Below are positions 17,517 to 30,513 of a stretch of 64,000 nucleotides of DNA, piece after piece (the first letter of the stretch is position 1; every line of letters begins with the position of its first letter). A program made the position numbers and the translations under genes. The notes beneath the pieces are model-generated. The model ran no database searches. It saw only the letters and a list, made by a program, of their open reading frames with translations, and was not told the origin of the DNA. Source of the DNA: Achromobacter sp. Marseille-Q4962 (GTDB taxonomy: Bacteria > Pseudomonadota > Gammaproteobacteria > Burkholderiales > Burkholderiaceae_B); NCBI RefSeq assembly GCF_943737005.1, contig NZ_CALSFU010000001.1, positions 186,001-250,000 of the forward strand, read 5' to 3'.

Positions 17517-19580
17517 CTATTTCTTCAGCAGGGCCTTGAGCATGTCCAGCCGCGCTTTGGGGTTCATGGCCCGCGTGGCCTCGTCTTCCTCGATGCGCTG
17601 CTCGCCCAGCCCCATCTCTTCGATGAAGCGCGACGGCTCGCGCACCAGGTCCTCGCGCGCGCGGCGGCGGCGCTTGCACCAGCTCAGGTTCAGGCTGCGC
17701 TGCGCGCGCGTGATGCCCACGTACATCAGGCGGCGTTCTTCCTGGATGCGCGTGGCGAGGTTCTCGGCGGCGCGGGCCGGGTCGCCGACCTCGTCGTCCT
17801 TGCCCAGGTGCGGCAGCAGGCCCTCTTCCACGCCCGCCAGGTACACGTGCGGATACTCCAGGCCCTTGGAGGCATGCAGCGTGGAGAGCTTGACCGCGTC
17901 GGGCTCTTCCTCCTCGCCCCGTTCCAGCATGGTGACCAGGGCCACGTGCTGCACCAGGTCGAAAAGGCTCATGCCGTCTTCCTCGGCCTTGCGCTTGAGC
18001 CAGCCCGTCAGTTCGAGCACGTTCTGCCAGCGCGTCTGCGCCGGCTTCTCGTCGAAAAGCTCGTACAGGTGGCGCTCGTACTGGATGGCTTCGAGCAGGT
18101 CGTCCAGGATGCGGCCCGCCGGCTCGGCGGGCGCGTCCGCCCCCCCGGACGCCGCGCCCCGGCCCGCGCGCCATTGCATGCGCCGGATGAATTCCGTGAA
18201 GGTGCGCAGCGGCTCGAGTTGTCGCGGGGCCAGCAGGCTCTCCAGTCCGGTTTCGGCCACGGCCGCCAGCAGCGATATCTCGCGGCTGGCGGCATACTGC
18301 CCCAGCGTCTGCAGCGTGGCCTGCCCGATGCCGCGCTTGGGCGTGGTGGCCGCGCGGATGAAAGCCGGATCGTCGTCATCGTTGGCGAGCAGGCGCAGAT
18401 AGGCCAGGATGTCGCGCACCTCGGCCTTGTCGAAGAAGCTCTGCCCGCCCGCCACCGTATACGGGATCTTCAGGTTGCGCAGCGCCTGCTCCAATATGCG
18501 CGACTGGTGGTTGCTGCGGTACAGGACGGCGAAATCCTTCCACTGGGCCTGGCGCTCGAAACGGGCCGCAGACAGCTTGATGGCGATGGACTCCGCCTCG
18601 TGCTCCTCGCTGTCCATGGCCGAAACCACAATAGGTTCGCCCATGCCCAGGTCCGACCACAGCTTCTTCTCGAAGAGCTTGGGGTTCTTCTGGATCACCT
18701 GGTTGGCCGCGGCCAGGATGCGTTGCACCGAGCGGTAGTTCTGCTCCAGCTTGATGAGCTTGATGTCGGGATAGTCGGTGGTGAGCTTGGCCAGGTTCTC
18801 GATGGTGGCGCCGCGCCACGCGTAGATGGCCTGATCGTCGTCGCCCACCGCCGTGAACATGGCCCGGTCGCCGGTCAGGAGCTGCACCAGCCGGTACTGG
18901 CAGACGTTGGTGTCCTGGTATTCGTCCACCAGCAGGTAACGCACGCGGTTCTGCCAGCGCGTGCGCACGGCTTCGTTGTTCTGCAGCAGCAGCGCCGGGA
19001 TGCGGATCAGGTCGTCGAAATCCACGGCCTGGTAGGCGTTCAGGGTGGCAGCGTAGCTGCGGTACACGTTGGCCGCCTCCACGTCGCCCGGCGTGATGGC
19101 CTGGCGAGCGGCGTCGTCGGGCTCCATGAGCGCGTTCTTCCACAGCGAGATGATGCCCTGCACGTGGCGCAGCCGGGCCTTGTCGGTAGTGGCCAGCAGC
19201 TCCTGGATGATGGCCAGGGCATCGTCGGCGTCCAGAATGGAAAACGTGGGCTTCAGGCCCGCGTGGCGGGCCTCTTCGCGCAGCATCTTCACGCCCAGCG
19301 AGTGGAACGTGCTGATCGTCAGGCCCTTGGCCAGCTTGCGGTCCACCAGCGTCTTCACGCGCTCGCCCATTTCGCGCGCGGCCTTGTTGGTGAACGTCAG
19401 CGCCACCACGTTGCGGCCCATGTAGCCGCACTCCCGCAGCAGGTAGGCGATTTTCTGGGTGATGACGCGCGTCTTGCCGCTGCCTGCGCCGGCCAGCACG
19501 AGGCAAGGGCCGTCCAGGTACAGCACGGCGGCTTTCTGCGCGGGATTCAGGCCGTGGCCGATGGGTTCGCTGGCGGACAT
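17517..19580 (-). CDS. rep: ATP-dependent DNA helicase Rep (UvrD/Rep superfamily 1)
   Basis: A 687-residue SF1A helicase moving 3'-5' on single-stranded DNA. Motif I is AGAGSGKTRVIT (about residue 31), motif Ia FTNKAAREMGERV, motif II LLVDEYQDT (about 219), motif III GDDDQAIYAWRGA (about 247), motif IV LEQNYRS (about 282) and motif VI VGITRAQRSL near the C-terminus. The Rep-type wording around motif Ia (STFHSLG) and the length favour Rep over UvrD, which is longer. Rep displaces proteins ahead of replication forks. It is transcribed after priA with 132 bases between. Confidence 0.93.
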   Translation of the reverse strand: MSASEPIGHGLNPAQKAAVLYLDGPCLVLAGAGSGKTRVITQKIAYLLRECGYMGRNVVALTFTNKAAREMGERVKTLVDRKLAKGLTISTFHSLGVKMLREEARHAGLKPTFSILDADDALAIIQELLATTDKARLRHVQGIISLWKNALMEPDDAARQAITPGDVEAANVYRSYAATLNAYQAVDFDDLIRIPALLLQNNEAVRTRWQNRVRYLLVDEYQDTNVCQYRLVQLLTGDRAMFTAVGDDDQAIYAWRGATIENLAKLTTDYPDIKLIKLEQNYRSVQRILAAANQVIQKNPKLFEKKLWSDLGMGEPIVVSAMDSEEHEAESIAIKLSAARFERQAQWKDFAVLYRSNHQSRILEQALRNLKIPYTVAGGQSFFDKAEVRDILAYLRLLANDDDDPAFIRAATTPKRGIGQATLQTLGQYAASREISLLAAVAETGLESLLAPRQLEPLRTFTEFIRRMQWRAGRGAASGGADAPAEPAGRILDDLLEAIQYERHLYELFDEKPAQTRWQNVLELTGWLKRKAEEDGMSLFDLVQHVALVTMLERGEEEEPDAVKLSTLHASKGLEYPHVYLAGVEEGLLPHLGKDDEVGDPARAAENLATRIQEERRLMYVGITRAQRSLNLSWCKRRRRAREDLVREPSRFIEEMGLGEQRIEEDEATRAMNPKARLDMLKALLKK

Positions 19581-19712
19581 GGATTGCGGAATGGCTCAAG
19601 AGCGGCGCCTTGCGGCGGCCGCGTCGGAGGTCAAAGATGATAGAACAATCGGCGCTGCGCCGCAGCGATGCGCGCCGGGGCCGCGCGAGGCTTCTTGCGG
19701 AGTCAACCGGCC

Positions 19713-21800
19713 CTAGATCTCCAGCGGATCCACTTCGAGCTGCCAGCGCACCCGCGCCTCGTTGGCGAGATAGGGCAAATGATGCGACCACGACGCCAGA
19801 AACGCCTGCAAGGCGGGCCGGTTGACGCTTTCGACCAGCAGCTGGGCGCGCTCCACGTTGGCGACCCGCACGATGCGCAGCGGCACCGGATCGTAGAGCA
19901 TGACGGCATTCAGTGTAGGGAAGTCGGCCGCCCACTCGCCTTCGGGCAGCGCGCGCGCCTGCTGCAGGAATGCCACCGCCGTGGCCAGCTCGCGCGACTC
20001 GGCGGTCAACAGGGCCTGGTAGGCGTAGGGCGGCAGGCCGGTGCTCTCGCGCTCCTGCAGCGCGTGGCGGGCAAAGCCGGGGTAATCGTGGCGCAGCAGC
20101 GCCTGGTAGACGGGCTGCTCGGGGTAGCCGGTCTGGATCAGCACTTCGCCGTTGCCCTGGTGCCGGCCCGCCCGCCCCGCCACCTGCATGAGCTGCGCGA
20201 ACAGGCGCTCGGGCGCGCGGAAATCGTGGGCGAACAGCATGGAGTCGGCATTGAGCACGCCCACCAGCCCCAGGCGCGCGAAGTCATGCCCCTTGGCCAC
20301 CATCTGCGTGCCGACCAGGATGTCCACTTCGCCGGCATGCACCGCCGCGAACAGTGCCTCGGCGCTGCCCTTCCTGCGCGTGCTGTCGGCGTCGATGCGC
20401 AGGATGCGCGCCTGCGGAAACAGCTCGGCCAGGTGCTCTTCCACCCGCTGCGTGCCGCGTCCCATGGGCGACAGATCCTGGTCGCCGCACTCGGGACAGG
20501 CGCGCGGCACGGGCGCCTGGTAGCCGCAATGATGGCAATGCAGGCGATGGCCCCGCCCCTCGGTGCGGTGCAGCACGGTAAACGCGGTGCACCGCGGGCA
20601 ATTGCTCACCCATGCGCAGGACGGGCAGTGCAGCACCGGCGCATAGCCCCGGCGGTTCAGGAAAATGAGCGATTGCTCGCCCCGCTCCAGGCGCTCGCCC
20701 ACCGCCTCCAGAAGCTGCGGCGACAGCCCCTGCTTCATCTGCAGCCGGCGCGTGTCGATCAGCCGTATCGCGGGCAGGCTGCTGGAACGGGCGCGCGACG
20801 GCAGATCCAGCTTCAGGTAGCGCCCGCGCAGCGCGTGCTGCCAGGTTTCCAGCGAAGGCGTGGCCGAGCCCAGCACGACCGGAATGTCCAGATCGTGCGC
20901 GCGCCACACGGCGAGGTCGCGCGCGGAGTAGCGCAAGCCCTCCTGCTGCTTGTAGGACGGGTCGTGTTCTTCATCCACCACGATCAGTCCCAGCTCGCTC
21001 ATGGGCGCGAATACGGCCATGCGCGTGCCCAGCAGCATGCGCGCCTGGCCACGCTGCGCGCGCGCCCAGGCCTGCAGACGCTCGCCGTCCGACAGGCCGC
21101 TATGCAGCACCGCCACGCCCTCCGGCCCCACCAGTCCTTCCAGGCGCGCCCGCAGCGCGCCCTCGAGCTGCGGCGTGAGGTTGATTTCGGGCACCATCAG
21201 CAGCACCTGCCGCCCCTGGGCCAGCACGCGCTCGGCCGCGCGCAGGTAGACCTCGGTCTTGCCGCTGCCCGTCACCCCGTACAGCAGAACGGGCTTGAAG
21301 CTGCGCAGCGCGGCAATGGCGTCGGCCGCGGCGCGCTGGGCCTGGTTCAGCTCGGGCGGCTGGTCGGCCGCGGCGGGTGCGCGCGCGGCTTTGCGCTTAC
21401 GCGCGTCCAGCCGCGCCACCGGACCGCCGGCCGAGCGCTTGCCCAGGTAGGCGCTGGTCTTGCGCAGCGGCGGCGGCAGCGTGGGCAGCATGACTTCGCC
21501 CAGCGGACGCTGGTAGTACTCCGCGGCAAAGCGCGCCAGGCGCAGCCAATCCTCGGCAAAGGGCGGCAGGTCGTCCAGCACCTGCTCGATGGGACGGATC
21601 TGGGCCGGGTCGTAGGACGGCCCTGCCGGGTTGTCCACCACTACCCCGATCAGGCGGCGGCGACCGAATGGAACGATGACCCGCAGCCCCGCCGCCACCG
21701 GCTCATGGTGGCGGTAGTCGAACGGGCCGGGCAGGGGCACGTCCAGGGCCACGCGCACCCAGCACGGCGGCGAAACGTCTGCGGGCCGTTCCTCAGACAT
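19713..21800 (-). CDS. priA: Primosomal protein N' (replication restart helicase PriA)
   Basis: A 695-residue replication-restart helicase. The N-terminal 3'-DNA-binding domain (about 1-110) has VALDVPLPGPFDYRH. Walker A is GVTGSGKTEVYLR (about 175) and the DEAH-type box is VDEEHDPSYKQQEGLRY (about 276). Eight Cys in four pairs (CPSC, CPRC, CHHC, CPEC at about 390-442) bind two zinc ions. It reloads the replisome at stalled forks, working with Rep, whose gene is next downstream. The upstream 368 bases are unusually AT-rich and contain a DnaA-box sequence. Confidence 0.95.
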   Translation of the reverse strand: MSEERPADVSPPCWVRVALDVPLPGPFDYRHHEPVAAGLRVIVPFGRRRLIGVVVDNPAGPSYDPAQIRPIEQVLDDLPPFAEDWLRLARFAAEYYQRPLGEVMLPTLPPPLRKTSAYLGKRSAGGPVARLDARKRKAARAPAAADQPPELNQAQRAAADAIAALRSFKPVLLYGVTGSGKTEVYLRAAERVLAQGRQVLLMVPEINLTPQLEGALRARLEGLVGPEGVAVLHSGLSDGERLQAWARAQRGQARMLLGTRMAVFAPMSELGLIVVDEEHDPSYKQQEGLRYSARDLAVWRAHDLDIPVVLGSATPSLETWQHALRGRYLKLDLPSRARSSSLPAIRLIDTRRLQMKQGLSPQLLEAVGERLERGEQSLIFLNRRGYAPVLHCPSCAWVSNCPRCTAFTVLHRTEGRGHRLHCHHCGYQAPVPRACPECGDQDLSPMGRGTQRVEEHLAELFPQARILRIDADSTRRKGSAEALFAAVHAGEVDILVGTQMVAKGHDFARLGLVGVLNADSMLFAHDFRAPERLFAQLMQVAGRAGRHQGNGEVLIQTGYPEQPVYQALLRHDYPGFARHALQERESTGLPPYAYQALLTAESRELATAVAFLQQARALPEGEWAADFPTLNAVMLYDPVPLRIVRVANVERAQLLVESVNRPALQAFLASWSHHLPYLANEARVRWQLEVDPLEI

Positions 21801-22168
21801 GGACAGAGCGACGAGACGAAAGAATGGGACGGCCGGCCGGCCATCCTATGGCCGATCCGGCGCGGTCGCGGATCGGGGCGTCAAATGGGGCCGGTTTCCG
21901 CCCGGCCGCCGCGCATAGCGGGGACGGCGCTGTGGATAACTTTGGGGAAAAGGCCGGGACCACATGGAAAAACGGCAATCTGCAGAATTGCTTCAGTTCT
22001 TGCAAACCTGTTGAAAACCCGTTTTTTTCTTTAAAAAACATATAGTTATGCAAGCTTCCGAGATTGTAAGCCAAGTATTAGAGGGTTTTCCCCGAGGCCC
22101 ATCGTGCTGTGCACAACTGTGACGCCGAACCACGGGCTTCGGCCTCCCGGACCGAAGCGTACACTCAC
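21801..22168 (-). other. AT-rich intergenic region between hemE and priA
   Basis: No gene seen in 368 bases. From about 21960 to 22095 the base composition is far more AT-rich than the rest of the window, including TTTAAAAAAC and a T7 run near 22022-22039. A perfect DnaA box (TGTGGATAA, 21931-21939, reading TTATCCACA on the minus strand) and a one-mismatch box (TGTGCACAA, 22108-22116) flank it. GGGGAAAA at 21944-21951 and TTTTCCCC at 22085-22092 form an inverted pair around the AT core. It must also contain any promoter for priA. Confidence 0.55.
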
Positions 22169-23242
22169 TTATCGCCGCAGCGAGCGGCTGTGATGGTGGA
22201 CTTCTTCCACCAATTCGGCTACGGCATCCGGCGGAGTAAAACGCGAAATCCCGTGGCCCAGATTGAAGACGTGCCCCCCCTCGCCGACCGGGCCGTAGGC
22301 GTCCAGCACGCGGCGCGCCTCGGCCCGCACGGCCTGCGACCCGCCGAACAGCGCCATGGGATCCATATTGCCCTGCAGCGCGACGCGGTCGCCCGTGCGC
22401 CGCCGCGCCGCGGCCAGGTCCACGGTCCAGTCCAGCCCCACCGCGTCGCACCCGCAGGCCGCGATCTCTTCCAGCCACTGTCCGCCGCCCTTGGTGAACA
22501 CGATGACCGGCACCCGCCGGCCTTCGTTCTCGCGCCTCAGGCCCGCCACCACCTTGCGGGTGTAGGCCAGCGAGAACTGTTGGAACAGGCCGTCGGCAAG
22601 CACGCCGCCCCAACTGTCGAACAGCATGACGGCCTGCGCGCCGGCGTCGATCTGCGCGTTCAGGTATTGCAGGGTGGCCTGCGCATTGACCTCCAGGATG
22701 CGGTGCAGCAGATCCGGACGGGCATAGAGCATGGTCTTGACGAGACGGTAGTCGTCGCTGCCCTGCCCTTCGACCATGTAGCACGCGATCGTCCAGGGGC
22801 TGCCGGCAAAGCCGATGAGCGGCACTTTGCCGTCCAGCTCGCGGCGTATCACGCGCACGGCATCGAACACATAGCGCAGCTTGTCCATGTCGGGCACGGC
22901 CAGGCGCGCCACGTCGTCTTCGGTGCGCACCGGGCGCGCAAAGCGCGGCCCTTCGCCGGCCGCGAAATCCAGCCCCAGGCCCATGGCGTGGGGAACGGTC
23001 AGGATGTCGGAGAACAGGATGGCGGCGTCCAGGGCGTAGCGGGCCAGGGGCTGCAGCGTGACCTCCGCGGCATAGTCCGGATTCTGGGCCAACCCCATGA
23101 ACGAGCCCGCGCGGGCGCGCGTCTCGTTGTATTCGGGCAGGTAGCGGCCCGCCTGGCGCATGAGCCAGATGGGGGTATAGGGCACGGGTTCGCGCAGCAG
23201 CGAGCGCAGGAACACGTCATTCTTCAGGGCGGAAGCAGGCAC
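22169..23242 (-). CDS. hemE: Uroporphyrinogen decarboxylase
   Basis: A 357-residue TIM-barrel enzyme that removes four acetate carboxyls from uroporphyrinogen III to give coproporphyrinogen III in haem synthesis. The signature [15 protein letters not shown] (about residues 24-38) and [15 protein letters not shown] (about 146) are present, as is the catalytic Asp in [13 protein letters not shown] (about 78). Start is GTG at 23242 with GAGGA a few bases upstream. It lies between the repeat-containing regulator gene and priA, all on the minus strand. Confidence 0.95.
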   Translation of the reverse strand: MPASALKNDVFLRSLLREPVPYTPIWLMRQAGRYLPEYNETRARAGSFMGLAQNPDYAAEVTLQPLARYALDAAILFSDILTVPHAMGLGLDFAAGEGPRFARPVRTEDDVARLAVPDMDKLRYVFDAVRVIRRELDGKVPLIGFAGSPWTIACYMVEGQGSDDYRLVKTMLYARPDLLHRILEVNAQATLQYLNAQIDAGAQAVMLFDSWGGVLADGLFQQFSLAYTRKVVAGLRRENEGRRVPVIVFTKGGGQWLEEIAACGCDAVGLDWTVDLAAARRRTGDRVALQGNMDPMALFGGSQAVRAEARRVLDAYGPVGEGGHVFNLGHGISRFTPPDAVAELVEEVHHHSRSLRR

Positions 23243-23357
23243 GGCTGTCCTCGATGATCGGAAGCCGTGATTTTACTGCCCCGGGAACGCGCGGCCCGCC
23301 GCGGCCCGCGCCGCATTCTTGTGCGGACGCAAGCGCCCGCGCGGCGCGCCGCCGCGG

Positions 23358-24341
23358 TCAGGGGTTTTCGTCGTCCTCGTGCAGCGCCGCGCCGTCCAGG
23401 CCGTCGGCCGCGGCCTGCCGGTACGGCGCGGCCTGGATGCCGTGCTTGCGCATCAGCGCCCAGAAGGCGCGGCGGTGCTTGCTCGACGCGCGCGCGGCCT
23501 GCGCCACGTTTCCGCCGTGGCGCGACAGCGCCCGATGCAGGTATTCGCACTCGAAACCGTTGACCACCCGCGCCTTGGCCTGCCGGAAAGGCTCCTGCGC
23601 ATGACGCGGCAGCCGGCGCGGCAGGGCGGACTCCGGCAGGCGATTTCCGGGCCAGCCCGGGCGGCCCGCCCATGGCGCGGAATGCGCGCCCGGTCCGTGC
23701 GCATCCGGCCCACTCGGCCCCGGTTCATATGGCCCTGGCGGATAGGCGCCCGGGAAGTGAATTTCCGGGGTATGAGTGCCCGGGACATGAGTTCCTGGAA
23801 CATGCGCTCCCCGGGCATGGGCGCCATAGCGCGGCGGCGCCGGCTCGCGCACGCCCCGCCCGGCGCCGCAGGCAAACCGGGTCAAGTCCGCGCCATCGCG
23901 GCGCGGGCCGGCCGGCAGAAGCCGGGCCGGGCCGCCCGCCCAACGGCCGAGCCGCACGCGCAGGTCCTCCGTGCATGCCGGCTCGGTGACGAAGTCGGCC
24001 GCGCCCAGCGCCAGCAGGTCTTCGATGGCGGGCGCCTTCAGCTCCCGCACCAGCAACAGCAGGGGCGTGTCCAGGCGCCCCTGGCATTGGGCCAGCGCCG
24101 TGCGCGCCCAGCCGAGCGAGGGCGCCGAGACGGGAAGCAGGCAGCTATCGTAGCGTCTGAGCGCCACGGCGAGCCGCGCAATGGCGTCCGCCGGCCCGGA
24201 CGGCGCGCCGTCCGTTGCGCCCAGGTCTACCGCATGCAGCCGCACGCGGGGCAACAGCGGCTGCCGCCCCGCCATCCATGCCCGCATGGCCCCCACGTGG
24301 GCGGGCGCGAGCAGCACGCCGCAATCCAGCATTTCGCGCAT
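23358..24341 (-). CDS. Fis-type DNA-binding regulator with degenerate receiver and pentapeptide-repeat linker
   Basis: A 327-residue protein of unusual build. Residues 1-135 look like a response-regulator receiver that has lost clear phosphoacceptor acidic residues but keeps a final LALGAADFVTEP segment. Residues 178-222 are about nine pentapeptides of the form G-x-[H/Y]-x-P, for example GTHVP. Residues 258-301 form a Fis/NtrC-type helix-turn-helix (RALSRHGGNVAQAARA then RAFWALMRKHGI). The central AAA+ sigma-54 activator domain is absent. It probably binds DNA without activating sigma-54. Its upstream neighbour is the atp operon, ending 200 bases away. Start may be 24341 or the ATG at 24332. 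Confidence 0.7.
   Translation of the reverse strand: MREMLDCGVLLAPAHVGAMRAWMAGRQPLLPRVRLHAVDLGATDGAPSGPADAIARLAVALRRYDSCLLPVSAPSLGWARTALAQCQGRLDTPLLLLVRELKAPAIEDLLALGAADFVTEPACTEDLRVRLGRWAGGPARLLPAGPRRDGADLTRFACGAGRGVREPAPPRYGAHARGAHVPGTHVPGTHTPEIHFPGAYPPGPYEPGPSGPDAHGPGAHSAPWAGRPGWPGNRLPESALPRRLPRHAQEPFRQAKARVVNGFECEYLHRALSRHGGNVAQAARASSKHRRAFWALMRKHGIQAAPYRQAAADGLDGAALHEDDENP
23676..23810 (-). repeat. 15-bp coding tandem repeat (pentapeptide G-x-H/Y-x-P)
   Basis: About nine imperfect 15-base units encode the proline- and glycine-rich linker of the regulator. Units near 23746-23818 are the most alike (for example TGCCCGGGACATGAG on the plus strand). In-frame 15-base units can expand or contract without breaking the gene. 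Confidence 0.65.
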
Positions 24342-24494
24342 GCTCCTGGCCTCCTATTCCGTATGAACAGCGGCAAGGCTACGCCGCGCGCCGCGCCGCA
24401 TCCATTCGTGGATCACGCATTGCGGCAGGCCGCAGGGGCATCGCCCCGGCGGCGGGTCGGAGCCGCAGCGGCCGCATGGCGCCGCCGCGAAAGC

Positions 24495-24518
24495 AAAAAC
24501 CCGCCACGAGGGCGGGTT
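24495..24518 (-). terminator. Rho-independent terminator of the atp operon
   Basis: AACCCGCC/GGCGGGTT stem with a 5-base loop, followed on the minus strand by a short T-run. It lies 23 bases beyond the atpC stop codon. Confidence 0.85.
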
Positions 24519-24540
24519 CTTGCATGCCGCGAGGGCCGGC

Positions 24541-24966
24541 TCAGTGCGAGCGGCGGCCTTCGCGCAGCCGGCGCGCCGCCGCGGCCTGGGCCGCGAGCAT
24601 GGCGAGCTCGGCTTCGACGACAGCGATGTCGGCCTTGTCCTTGGCGTTGCGCAGCGCCTCTTCGGCGCGCTTGCGCGCGTCCAGGGCGCGGGCCTCGTCG
24701 AGGTCGGCCGCACGGATGGCCGTGTCGGCCAGCACCGTCACGCTGCCCGGCTGGACTTCCAGGATGCCCCCGGCGACGAAGATGTTTTCCTCGCCTTGGT
24801 CGGCACGAACGATCTTTACCGTCCCGGGGCGTATGCGCGAAATCAGCGGGGTGTGGCCAGGCAGGATGCCCAGCTCGCCCGCCTCGCCAGGCAGCACCAC
24901 GAACTTCGCCTCGCCGGTGAAGATCGCTTCCTCTGCGCTGACGACATCCACATGCAGGGTAGCCAT
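24541..24966 (-). CDS. atpC: ATP synthase F1 subunit epsilon
   Basis: A 141-residue subunit of the central stalk, which inhibits ATP hydrolysis. The N-terminal beta-sandwich includes [20 protein letters not shown] (about residues 23-42) and [20 protein letters not shown] (about 69); the C-terminal two-helix domain is Ala/Arg rich. Start ATG at 24966 with AAGGAA upstream. Last gene of the atpIBEFHAGDC operon. Confidence 0.96.
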   Translation of the reverse strand: MATLHVDVVSAEEAIFTGEAKFVVLPGEAGELGILPGHTPLISRIRPGTVKIVRADQGEENIFVAGGILEVQPGSVTVLADTAIRAADLDEARALDARKRAEEALRNAKDKADIAVVEAELAMLAAQAAAARRLREGRRSH

Positions 24967-24975
24967 ATCGGTTCC

Positions 24976-27325
<2,350 letters not shown>

Positions 27326-27349
27326 TGCGCTTTCCTGTGAAGACTGGCC

Positions 27350-27416
27350 GATGAGGCGGGGCGCACGCCCCGCCTCATCCGAAGGACGGGGCGCACGCCG
27401 CGGCGCGCGCCCCGTC
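27350..27416 (-). promoter_or_regulatory. Two tandem hairpins between atpA and atpG
   Basis: The first has a perfect 13-bp stem (GATGAGGCGGGGC and its complement, 27350-27379, 4-base loop). The second has a 9-bp stem GACGGGGCG/CGCCCCGTC (27385-27393 and 27408-27416). Neither has a T-run, so they are more likely to stabilise or punctuate the message than to end it. Confidence 0.65.
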
Positions 27417-27422
27417 ACTTAC

Positions 27423-28964
<1,542 letters not shown>

Positions 28965-28992
28965 AATGACTCCTGGAATCCTGTAAGTTGCC

Positions 28993-29532
28993 TCAAGCGG
29001 CGAGCGTGTCCCGCATGCGGGCCAATTGGGCTTTGACGGAAGTATCGAGCACCTGGTCGCCGACCGACACGCGCACGCCGCCGATCAACGACGGGTCGAC
29101 CGTGACGGCGGGCTTGATCTTGAGACCGAATTTGAGTTCGAGCGCGGAGACCAGTTCTTTGACCTGAGCTTCGCTGAGTTCGAACGCGCTGGCGATTTCC
29201 GCCTGCGCCGTGCCTTCGCGACGATTCTTCAACGCCGTGAACTGCTCGGCGATGACGGGCAAGAGGAGCAGCCGGCCGTTCTGCACCAGCAGCTCGATGA
29301 AATTGCGGGCGGCCTGGGGAAGCTCGCTCTTGAGCAGGCCGCTGAAAAGCTGCACGCGCTGCTCGTCGCCCAGGCGCGGATCGGACATGGCCTCGCGCAC
29401 ATCGGGATTGGCGGCAACCTGCGCCATCTCGCTCACCAGGTTGGCCCAGGCCTCGAGGCCGGCCTTGTCGTCGCACGCTGCGCCGAAGAGCGCTTCGGCG
29501 TAGGGACGGGCAACAGTGGAAAGTTCAGCCAT
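28993..29532 (-). CDS. atpH: ATP synthase F1 subunit delta
   Basis: The 179-residue stator cap joining F1 to the b subunits. It opens with [15 protein letters not shown], a classic OSCP/delta start, and ends with the conserved segment [20 protein letters not shown] (about 143-162). It lies between atpF and atpA with only a few bases between. Confidence 0.95.
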   Translation of the reverse strand: MAELSTVARPYAEALFGAACDDKAGLEAWANLVSEMAQVAANPDVREAMSDPRLGDEQRVQLFSGLLKSELPQAARNFIELLVQNGRLLLLPVIAEQFTALKNRREGTAQAEIASAFELSEAQVKELVSALELKFGLKIKPAVTVDPSLIGGVRVSVGDQVLDTSVKAQLARMRDTLAA

Positions 29533-29544
29533 GGCGTTCCCGGA

Positions 29545-30015
29545 TCAAAGCTGCGCCTTGAGCTGGTTGAGCAGCTCGGCGTGAGCGCGGGCGTCGACCT
29601 CGCGCTTGAGGATTTGTTCTGCACCCTTGACGGCCAGAGCGGCGACGTCATCGCGCAGCGCATCGCGGGCACGCTGGACTTCCTGAGCGGCATCCTGCTC
29701 AGCCCGGGCCACGATGCGGGCGCGCTCGGCTTCCGCCTCGCGGCGGGCCTGTTCGATCAGCGCGGCAGCCTGTTTCTCCGCCTCGATCAGACGGGCGTGG
29801 TTTTCAGACTTGGCAGACGCCTCGATCAGACTGATACGCGCCTGGGCCTGAGCCAGATCGGCCTTGCCCTTCTCGGCGGCGGCCAGGCCGTCGGCGATTT
29901 TTTGGCGGCGCTCGTCCATCGCCTTCGTCAGAGGGGGCCACACGAATTTCATCGTGAACCAGCCCAGAACGAAGAACACGAGCATCTGGAAAATGATCGT
30001 CGCGTTCAGATTCAC
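29545..30015 (-). CDS. atpF: ATP synthase F0 subunit b
   Basis: A 156-residue peripheral stalk subunit, the same length as in E. coli. It opens with [19 protein letters not shown], the membrane helix, followed by [20 protein letters not shown] and a long charged coiled coil. The start is GTG at 30015, preceded by AAAGGAACG; the longer open frame to 30063 is not needed. Confidence 0.95.
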   Translation of the reverse strand: MNLNATIIFQMLVFFVLGWFTMKFVWPPLTKAMDERRQKIADGLAAAEKGKADLAQAQARISLIEASAKSENHARLIEAEKQAAALIEQARREAEAERARIVARAEQDAAQEVQRARDALRDDVAALAVKGAEQILKREVDARAHAELLNQLKAQL

Positions 30016-30087
30016 GGTCGTTCCTTTAACACCTTTCGGCCCCACCACGGCATCATGCCGCACGGAGCACTCGATACTTTGCCGACA

Positions 30088-30113
30088 GGCGACGGGTTGT
30101 TCGGCCCGTCGCC
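30088..30113 (-). promoter_or_regulatory. Hairpin between atpE and atpF
   Basis: GGCGACGGG and CCCGTCGCC form a perfect 9-bp stem around an 8-base loop, just after the atpE stop codon. There is no T-run. A stem here could protect atpE message from 3' degradation, in line with the high c-subunit demand. Confidence 0.6.
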
Positions 30114-30153
30114 GCCGGCGTCATGACCCGCCTCTTCGCCGGCGGGCAGTGCC

Positions 30154-30423
<270 letters not shown>

Positions 30424-30473
30424 TCAAAAATTAAGGAATAAGGGTACAGCTCAATGCAAGAGGATCTTGCCAT

Positions 30474-30501
30474 CCGGCGCCGGCCGCTGGGCCGTCGCCG
30501 G
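30474..30501 (-). promoter_or_regulatory. Hairpin between atpB and atpE
   Basis: A 12-bp stem with one mismatch (CCGGCGCCGGCC against GGCCGTCGCCGG, 4-base loop) lies between the atpB stop and the atpE ribosome site. It has no T-run. Confidence 0.5.
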
Positions 30502-30513
30502 AAATCCGGGGGG

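Noticed and set aside
17475-19640. Long plus-strand open frame opposite rep
   Set aside because: It is the complement of a well-supported helicase gene and has no ribosome site or recognisable domain.
21801-22168. Chromosome replication origin
   Set aside because: Only one perfect and one imperfect DnaA box are present, and dnaA, dnaN, gidA and parAB are absent. I report it only as an AT-rich DnaA-box region.
27350-27416. Terminator splitting the atp operon
   Set aside because: The stems have no following T-run on the minus strand and the genes on both sides are obligate partners.
30016-30063. N-terminal extension of AtpF
   Set aside because: The frame is open, but the family opening NLNATI follows a GTG with AAAGGAACG upstream and gives exactly the usual length.
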